From assembly GCA_031397815.1 (NCBI GenBank), contig JANNMJ010000234.1, positions 1 through 50,226 of the forward strand: a stretch of 50,226 nucleotides of DNA, given 5' to 3'. This document shows positions 45,801 to 50,226 of this stretch, piece after piece. Below the pieces are notes generated by a model that was not told the origin of the DNA, made no database searches, and worked only from the letters and a program-made list of their open reading frames with translations. Source of the DNA: JANNMJ01 sp031397815. Its GTDB lineage: Bacteria; Bacteroidota; Bacteroidia; Cytophagales; Hymenobacteraceae. The first letter of the stretch is position 1. Every line of letters begins with the position of its first letter. Both the position numbers and the translations under genes were made by a program.

Positions 45801-48756
45801 CGCCATCCAGCTCCGATTGGTTATCGCCGAAGCCGGTCGGGGTGGTTTGCAGCGCGAGGGCGGTGCCATAATTGGTATCGAGGGTGCCATCGACAGTGAT
45901 GGCTGCCGCCGTCGTGCCGGTTCCGCTCACGGCTACCGTGGCGCTGCCACCATCAGAAGCGAACGCGAGGTCAGCGGTTTGTGCGCCAACGGCGGTCGGC
46001 GTGAAGGTGACGGTCACGAGAAGCGAATCGCCAGGGGCGACGGTGCCAGTAGTCGGCGCCACCGTGAAGACCGTGTTGGTCGAGGTGATGCCGCTCAGGT
46101 TGAGGGCGGCGGTGCCGGTGTTCCGCACGTAAAGCGTGCCGGTGCCGGTGCTGCCGATGACGACCGACCCGACGCTCAGCGTGGTGACGGACGTGCTCAG
46201 CACGGCGACTGGTGCGGCCGTGCCGGTGCCGCTCACGGCTACCGTGGCGCTGCCGCCATCAGAGGCGAACGCGAGGTCAGCGGTTTGCGCGCCAACGGCG
46301 GTCGGCGTGAAGGTGACAGTCACCAAAAGAGAATCGCCGGGGACGACGGTGCCGGTAGTCGGCGCCACCGTGAAGACCGTGTTCGTCGAGGTGATGCCGC
46401 TCAGGTTGAGGGTGTCAGTGCCGGTGTTGCGCACGTAAAGCGTGCCGGTGCCGGTGCTGCCGATAACGACCGACCCGACGCTCAGCGTGGTGACGGACGT
46501 GCTCAGCACGGCGACTGGTGCGGCCGTGCCGGTGCCGTCCACGCTTATCGTAGTAGTAGGTGCGCCGGCGGCGTTGGAGCTGAAGGTGATAGTGCTGGTT
46601 TGCAGTCCAACGGCTGTCGGCGCGAACACGAGGGGAAACCGGGCGGTGTCGCCGGGGGCCACTGTGGCGGTGGTGGGCGAAACGGTAAACATGCTGTTCG
46701 ACGACGTGATGCTCGTGATGTTGAGCGCAGCGTTGCCCGAGTTGGTTACCGTGAGGCTGTTGTAGGTGCGGGTGCTTCCCACGGCCACTGAGCCGAGGCC
46801 GAGCTGATCAGGCGCAACGTCGATGTTCGCCGAAGCTGGGACGGCGATATCGACAGGGAAAAACTGATTGCCTGCGAGGGTCGTGAAATCAACCACCGTC
46901 GGCGAGCCGAGGTTGGCGGTGCCGAGCGGCAGCCCGCCGAGCACTTGGTTGCTCAGGAAGATGTGCGTGCCGCCGTTAACCATCGCCGCCATCTGGAACG
47001 TGCTCGTAGGGGAGCCGATGACGGAAAGCGGAATCTGTAATTCGATACCCGTCGTGACGGCATCCGGCGAACCCACTACGGCATCGGTCACGCCGCCCGT
47101 ATTGGAGTTATCGACGGCCACGCGGCCCAATTGGCTGGCGCTGAACTGCAACACCGACGACGAACCCGCCGCCCCGGCCGTCAGGGTCGTGCCCGTACCG
47201 GCCGCGCCGGTGAGCGGCGCGAAACCGGCCGTAATCGTGTAAGCAGCCCCGGCGCCGTTACCGCGCACGGTCAGGTAATAATCCGGCGAGAAGGGAGCAT
47301 CGAAACGAAGACCCGCCATCGAGCCGAGGGCGTTATTATCGACATCCGGGTTCGTGCCCGCGAGGATGTTTTGGCCGCCCGTCTGGCTATCGAAGAACAG
47401 CTCCAAGGGGTTGCCGTTGGCTTCGAGGTTGCCGGTGAGGAGGATGTAGAGGTTATCGGCGTCGGTGCGGATGTATGCGCCGTTCAGCTCCGAGAAATTG
47501 TCGCCGAAGCCCGTTGGCGTGGTTTGCAGCGCAACCGCCGCGCCGTAAAGCGCATCGCGGGTGCCGTCGATGATCGGGGTGCCGGTGCCCGCGCCGCTGC
47601 CCGACAGACCGATTTCGATGGTCGGCTGATTCGGGTCGTTTGAGTCGAGCGTGACGTTCCCGACCTGCGCGCCCGCCGCCGTCGGCGAGAACGTGACCGT
47701 CAGGGTGCCGGTGCCGTTCGCGGCAATGGTGGTGGGGGAGAGGGACGCCGAGAACCGCGCATTACTCGCCACGATCTGGCTGACGGTGAGGCCAGTGGTG
47801 CCGACGTTGCTCACATCGATGGTACGGGTGGCGGTGGTGCCCGTCGGCACGGAGCCGAAATCGAGCGCGCCCGTCGAAAGCTGCAACAGCGCGCGCGGCG
47901 CCGGGCTGGCGGCCACCGGAATCAGCACCGATTGCCCACCCGCAAGCAAGTTCAAACGCACGTTCGCCGGGCTGCCGAGGTTGCCCGCATTCGCCGGAAG
48001 CGTGCCGAGCATCTGGTTGCTCAGGAAGTTGTGCTGTCCGCCGTTGATGAAGACGCAGATGCGGAAATCAGCCGTCGGGCTGCCGAGGGCTTCGAGGGGA
48101 ATCTGTAGCTCGATACCCGTGGCTACGGCGCGCGGGTCGCCGAGGTCGGTACCGGTTACGCCGAGGATGTTGGAGTTGTCGATTCCGATCTCACCATTCG
48201 TGGTAACGCCGGGGAAATCGAGCGTCTGATTGCTCGACGGCCCGCTCGCGAGGGCGCCGCCGACGTTAGCGGGGTCATTAAGCGTCGAGTAGAACGCATC
48301 GACTACGGCCGTGGTCGTGCCCGGCGTAACGCCCGCGCTCATGTAATAATCGGCGCTGAAATTGGAGTCGAAGGTCAGCCCCGCCATCGCGTTGAGCCCG
48401 TCGTTATCAACGTTTGGGTTCGTGTTGAGCAGCACATTCTGCCCGCCGAGCTTGGTGTCGAAGAAGACATCGAGCTTGTTGCCGTTGCTTTCGAGGTTGC
48501 CCGCCAGAAACAGGTGCAACGTCGACCCCACGACCCGCGCATACACCGCATCCAGCTCCGAGCCGTTCGCGAGCGATTGGCTGCCGAGCGTGTTGTCACC
48601 GAAACCGGTGGGGTTGTGCTGCACAGCCAGCGGAGCGCCATAAGCGGCTTCCCTGCTGCCTTCCGTGGTGAATTGAGCGTGCGCAGCGGCAGCGCCCCAC
48701 AAATAAAAACCGGCGGCTAGAAGCGCCGTCGGCCATAAGCGAAGAGGTGTGGGCAT
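42871..48756 (-). CDS. Giant T9SS-exported protein: four unnamed beta modules and eight HYDIN-type Ig repeats
   Basis: 1961 residues with a signal peptide ending AAAAHAQ (about 28). Module A (about 220-260 residues; DGTRD-x(2)-YGA, LQTTPTGFGDN-x-SELDGAY, L-x-LTGN-x-EANGN, LFFDTQTGGQN, NPDVDNNGL, ... NQFF-x-V) occurs four times, from about 30, 396, 950 and 1370. Between them are eight Ig-like repeats of the choice-of-anchor D/HYDIN type (L-x-FGSVPVGST, V-x-NTGTAPL, VAPGDSLLVTVTF). Ig repeats 3 and 4 (residues about 745-846 and 847-948) are near-identical tandem copies. The end (from HVYPNP) is a T9SS type A sorting domain ending RRVVVE. Probably a surface adhesin or glycan-binding protein; the ligand is unknown. 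Long antisense frames here are shadows. Confidence 0.9.
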   Translation of the reverse strand: MPTPLRLWPTALLAAGFYLWGAAAAHAQFTTEGSREAAYGAPLAVQHNPTGFGDNTLGSQSLANGSELDAVYARVVGSTLHLFLAGNLESNGNKLDVFFDTKLGGQNVLLNTNPNVDNDGLNAMAGLTFDSNFSADYYMSAGVTPGTTTAVVDAFYSTLNDPANVGGALASGPSSNQTLDFPGVTTNGEIGIDNSNILGVTGTDLGDPRAVATGIELQIPLEALGSPTADFRICVFINGGQHNFLSNQMLGTLPANAGNLGSPANVRLNLLAGGQSVLIPVAASPAPRALLQLSTGALDFGSVPTGTTATRTIDVSNVGTTGLTVSQIVASNARFSASLSPTTIAANGTGTLTVTFSPTAAGAQVGNVTLDSNDPNQPTIEIGLSGSGAGTGTPIIDGTRDALYGAAVALQTTPTGFGDNFSELNGAYIRTDADNLYILLTGNLEANGNPLELFFDSQTGGQNILAGTNPDVDNNALGSMAGLRFDAPFSPDYYLTVRGNGAGAAYTITAGFAPLTGAAGTGTTLTAGAAGSSSVLQFSASQLGRVAVDNSNTGGVTDAVVGSPDAVTTGIELQIPLSVIGSPTSTFQMAAMVNGGTHIFLSNQVLGGLPLGTANLGSPTVVDFTTLAGNQFFPVDIAVPASANIDVAPDQLGLGSVAVGSTRTYNSLTVTNSGNAALNITSITSSNSMFTVSPTTATVAPGDTARFPLVFAPTAVGLQTSTITFSSNAAGAPTTTISVDGTGTAAPVAVLSTSVTTLSVGSVVIGSTGTGTLYVRNTGTDTLNLSGITSTNTVFTVAPTTGTVVPGDSLLVTVTFTPTAVGAQTADLAFASDGGSATVAVSGTGTAAPVAVLSTSVTTLSVGSVVIGSTGTGTLYVRNTGTAALNLSGITSTNTVFTVAPTTGTVAPGDSLLVTVTFTPTAVGAQTADLAFASDGGSATVAVSGTGTTAAAITVDGTLDTNYGTALALQTTPTGFGDNQSELDGAYAHIANGMLYVLLTGNIEANGNRLNLFFDTNSGTGQRTLAANNADVDNNGLNRHAGLSFDNGFTADYFLTTNLTNPAGGLTGTASFAPVNGGGGTGTLLTSGAAGLSQSLAFSASLTGSLAIDNSNVGGVTDAVVGTPGAVTTGIEYAIPLAALGNPTGPIRISAFVTSGDHGFMSNQVLAGLPLGTANLGNPSNVNFSSFAGNQFFSVANGATEPLITASASVLAFGNTTVGAPTTRTLVLHNIGTAALSITDITSDNAVFTAAPTTGTVAVGDSLVVTVTFDPTAAGAQSGVLTVASNDPGQPTLTVALTGTGVAAPTAVIGVSTTTLALGAVTVGSTGTATFRVRNTGNAPLNLTGIVSSDPQFTAAPTTGTIAISDSLLVTVTFAPTTAGAVTGTLTLSSDGGTATVALTGTGIAPALIAVDGTRDTSYPAPLAVQTTPTGFGNSTSGTQDIATGGSELDAAYGVVDNGMLYLLLTGNIESNGNKLEIFLDTQTGGQNVLLNTNPDVDGNGLNRMAGMTFDAGFAPEYYFTMNNTNTAAFGISAAFAPVNGAGGVGTLLGAGANRTQALAFDGGLMGMLSLDNSNIGGVDGSTVGTPETVTTGVELAIPLAALGNPTGPIRISAFINGAQHDFVSNQVLAGLPNGTANLGNPANVNFGTPAGNQFFVVPNGTVVAAPAIALSSTSLNVGNVPINTSGTGTFYVRNTGTAPLNVASMTSSSVRFTAAPATGTIAPGDSLLVTVTFTPNASGPFTGVLTITSDDPNQPTATVQLSGTGVVGVFSISRNPITFPGTPVGSSATETFYVRNTGNAPFTLTQFSQGNAPIFTTNPLTVRTVEPGDSTLFTVTFTPATAGATGGALTIWTSLDPGQPTTVVLFNGSGVVGLAEDLAAAHLHVYPNPATAANGLTVEWTGSTNLQPTAVLLDGLGRTVQRAMVGAQGGTFPLTGVAPGIYTLRLTSPAGPMTRRVVVE
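45914..46525. repeat. Tandem 306-bp duplication (two copies) inside the giant gene
   Basis: Copies 45914-46219 and 46220-46525 align end to end, with about 17 mismatches by eye, and encode HYDIN repeats 3 and 4. The unit is exactly 102 codons. A third, diverged start follows at 46526. Most mismatches are synonymous, which suggests selection on the protein after a recent duplication. Confidence 0.85.
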
Positions 48757-48937
48757 GGAGTAAAACGCGGTAAGGGTAGAAACAATCGTTTGCGAGGGAA
48801 GCGGCCCCGGTTATGGTGCCGTTGCGTGTGCAACCTACTGCCTTTCAGGGGTTCGGTCACTATCGCGGTAGGTTTTTCCGGCGATGAGATGGGACTACGC
48901 GCCGTCGCTCCTTCTTCTGACTAGGGGAAAAAAAAGA

Positions 48938-48968
48938 CCGCCACCCCCGAGCTGGTCGGGGGTGGCGG
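48938..48968 (-). terminator. Second minus-strand intrinsic terminator
   Basis: CCGCCACCCCCGA GCTGG TCGGGGGTGGCGG is a perfect 13-bp stem followed on the minus strand by TCTTTTTTTTCCCC. It backs up the terminator at 49027-49064. Confidence 0.9.
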
Positions 48969-49026
48969 CGGGCAGCTCAGCTGAATTCGCTCAGAAAGGA
49001 TGTGCGGACGACCGGGTCGATTTAAA

Positions 49027-49064
49027 CTAAAAACCCGGACGCGGCTACCGAGCCGCATCCGGGT
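49027..49064 (-). terminator. First minus-strand intrinsic terminator after the lipoprotein gene
   Basis: ACCCGGAC-GCGGCT ACCG AGCCGC-ATCCGGGT (49033-49064) is followed on the minus strand by TTTTTAG. Two terminators in series isolate the giant T9SS gene from read-through. Confidence 0.85.
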
Positions 49065-49159
49065 AAGTAGGTCAAGCCAGACAGTGAAGAAGGGACAAGC
49101 TGCGTTGCCGTTCAGCGCAACAACTGTCTCCAAAGGTCCGGCTTTGCGCGAGCGGGTAC

Positions 49160-49201
49160 AATCCGTACCGGTACGGATTTCCATCTCCGTACTGGCACGG
49201 A
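49160..49201. repeat. Perfect 20-bp palindrome and a degenerate second copy
   Basis: AATCCGTACCGGTACGGATT (49160-49179) is perfect. TCCGTACTGGCACGGA (49186-49201) is a related weaker copy with centre spacing of 24 bp. They lie just beyond the lipoprotein stop, so REP-like hairpins are more likely than an operator. Confidence 0.7.
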
Positions 49202-49224
49202 CCCGCGCCGGCAGACGAGGGGCG

Positions 49225-49800
49225 CTAAATCTTCGTAATCGCGGTGAACGAGAACGTGCCGTTCGTGACGACGGCCGTGCCTGTGGCGCCGGTGCCAACT
49301 GGTCCGCCGGTGAACGAGAACGTGCCCGAGATTCGGCCGTTGTTGAGGTCGTAACTGGTGATGGTCATCTGGCCGTTGGTGGGGTTGGGGCCATTGAGCG
49401 TATTGAAAATGGGTTTGAGGGCCGTAGCGGCATCAAAACGAGTGAGCACGGCGACGGAAGGTCGGTTATCAGTAGAAAGGCCTTTCTGGAACGTGCGGCT
49501 GCTACCACCCGCCGTCACGTTCACCAACGCGAAGTTGACGCCGGGCTTACCGGCCGGGGTGGCGGAGATGAGCAGTCGGTTACTACCGGCTTCGTAAACG
49601 GCCGAAACTTCGGTGGCGGCCGTCACGGTGTAGGTGGTGCCGAGGTAGGTGTATTTCATCTCACCGGTGGAGGCGGCGGGCTGGGGGTCTTCGTCCTTGT
49701 CCTTAGAGCAGGAGAGGAAGAGGGTGCTCAGCGGCAGCAGGGTGAGAATGAGGAGGACGCGGGCGGGAAGGAGGGCCGGAAGGAAGGTGCGAAAATGCAT
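49225..49800 (-). CDS. Small lipoprotein, possibly DUF6252-like
   Basis: 191 residues from MHFRTFLPALLPARVLLILT, lipobox LFLSC (Cys31), followed by a charged SKDKDEDPQP linker. The beta-rich body has GTTYTVTAATEVSAVYEAG, then MTITSYDLNNGRISGTFSFTGG and the end GTFSFTAITKI; the I-x-SYD-x(2)-N-x-RISGTFSF pattern recalls DUF6252-type Bacteroidota lipoproteins. Function unknown; it should be anchored in the outer or inner membrane facing the periplasm or surface. Divergent from the partial gene at the right end. Confidence 0.75.
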   Translation of the reverse strand: MHFRTFLPALLPARVLLILTLLPLSTLFLSCSKDKDEDPQPAASTGEMKYTYLGTTYTVTAATEVSAVYEAGSNRLLISATPAGKPGVNFALVNVTAGGSSRTFQKGLSTDNRPSVAVLTRFDAATALKPIFNTLNGPNPTNGQMTITSYDLNNGRISGTFSFTGGPVGTGATGTAVVTNGTFSFTAITKI

Positions 49801-50005
49801 GATTTGTTGGCTGGGGAAGGAAGTAAAATGGAGTAAAATTGATGTCGACAAAGTTGGAATAAAGTGCGCGGCCGCCGGATAACATATTGATGCGAATAGC
49901 ATAAGCGCATATCCGCCGCCCCAAGCCTCGGGGGGCAGGAAGTGCGCCAGAAGGCTGTCGGCCGTACCTTTCGGCCTTTCCACTTCCACTTTCAGTTTGT
50001 TGTTT

Positions 50006-50226
50006 ATGTGTCAGTTCTCAATTGCCCACACCACCACCCCGGAGGCGATTTTCGCCCGCGCCCAGAAGGTCATCGGCGGAATGGGCGGCACGGTAACGGG
50101 TTCATCGGCTGCCGGTGAGTTTCGGCTGAGCGTGTTCGGCGCGAGTATCGTCGGAAATTACACCGCGACCGATACGGAGATTAATATCGAAATCACCGAC
50201 AAGCCCTTTATGATAGGTTGCGGCGT
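50006..50226 (+). CDS. Hypothetical protein, 5' part (runs off the window)
   Basis: The ATG at 50006 opens a frame of 73 codons that is still open at the window end. It starts MCQFSIAHTTTPEAIFARAQ, then a Gly-rich GGMGGTVTGS turn, and beta-strand-like FRLSVFGASIVGNYTATDTEINIEITDKPF. I recall small uncharacterised Bacteroidota proteins of this shape (xFSI-x(3)-A-x(2)-L-x-x-A-x(2)-I ... G-x-I-x-G-x-Y), but no function is assigned. No signal peptide is seen. It is divergent from the lipoprotein gene. Confidence 0.7.
   Translation, partial: MCQFSIAHTTTPEAIFARAQKVIGGMGGTVTGSSAAGEFRLSVFGASIVGNYTATDTEINIEITDKPFMIGCG

Larger units (their letters stand above)
48757..49224. other. 468-bp intergenic region with two terminators and a palindrome
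   Basis: No gene is seen. It holds the upstream region of the giant gene (no clear TAnnTTTG box found), tandem minus-strand terminators at 48938-48968 and 49027-49064, and a palindromic pair at 49160-49201 just after the lipoprotein stop. Confidence 0.6.

Noticed and set aside
44086..46791. 901-residue open frame on the + strand antisense to the giant T9SS gene
   Set aside because: Repetitive composition dominated by Arg, Gly and Ala, no start context, and it mirrors the repeats of the opposite strand. High GC makes stop codons rare.
1..50226. tRNA, rRNA and CRISPR elements
   Set aside because: Looked for cloverleaf-like segments, rRNA cores and regularly spaced repeats; none found. A tRNAscan or CRISPR search would be decisive.

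Overview
The window looks like a chromosomal segment of a high-GC (roughly 60%) member of the Bacteroidota, probably a Cytophagales/Hymenobacter-like lineage. I infer this from type IX secretion (T9SS) sorting domains, promoters of the Bacteroidota type (TTG, 19 nt, then TAnnTTTG), ribosomal protein genes without Shine-Dalgarno sequences, a TonB receptor with an N-terminal carboxypeptidase-regulatory-like domain, and several typical lipoproteins. The genus is not certain. No tRNA, rRNA or CRISPR array was seen.

Left part (1-11.6 kb): the right end of an IS3-family element that has cut a T9SS-cargo gene, then uvrA with an altered first zinc module, a composite palindromic repeat, the pair rimK/rimB, a large lipoprotein glycosidase, a GDSL esterase, a small membrane protein and an Omp85-type outer-membrane protein.

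Centre (11.7-30.1 kb): the S10-spc-alpha ribosomal cluster, rplC to rplQ, with secY, map, infA and rpoA. Three things are odd. rpsJ is not in front of rplC, which has its own promoter. The spc operon is cut between rpsN and rpsH by a strong terminator, two unrelated genes on the opposite strand (an AT-rich lipoprotein gene and an acidic orphan gene) and new promoters for rpsH. Several ribosomal proteins carry low-complexity extensions, above all an 80-residue Gly/Arg-rich tail on S3.

Right of the cluster (30.1-34.7 kb): a membrane histidine kinase, hemA, an ArsR-type regulator and anmK. Next (34.7-40.8 kb) is a probable manganese/iron homeostasis module. A TonB receptor with cysteines in its plug and an Nramp transporter (mntH) form a minus-strand unit, a CDF exporter is transcribed divergently, and a perfect 22-bp palindrome of the DtxR/MntR type lies at the mntH promoter. 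An outer-membrane barrel gene follows downstream. I consider this the most interesting functional unit.

Right end (41-50.2 kb): comM, then a 1961-residue T9SS-exported protein built from four copies of an unnamed beta-rich module alternating with eight HYDIN-type Ig-like repeats, two of which are a recent 306-bp tandem duplication. Last come a small lipoprotein gene and the start of a hypothetical gene that runs off the window. Intergenic regions are rich in large inverted repeats of REP type.
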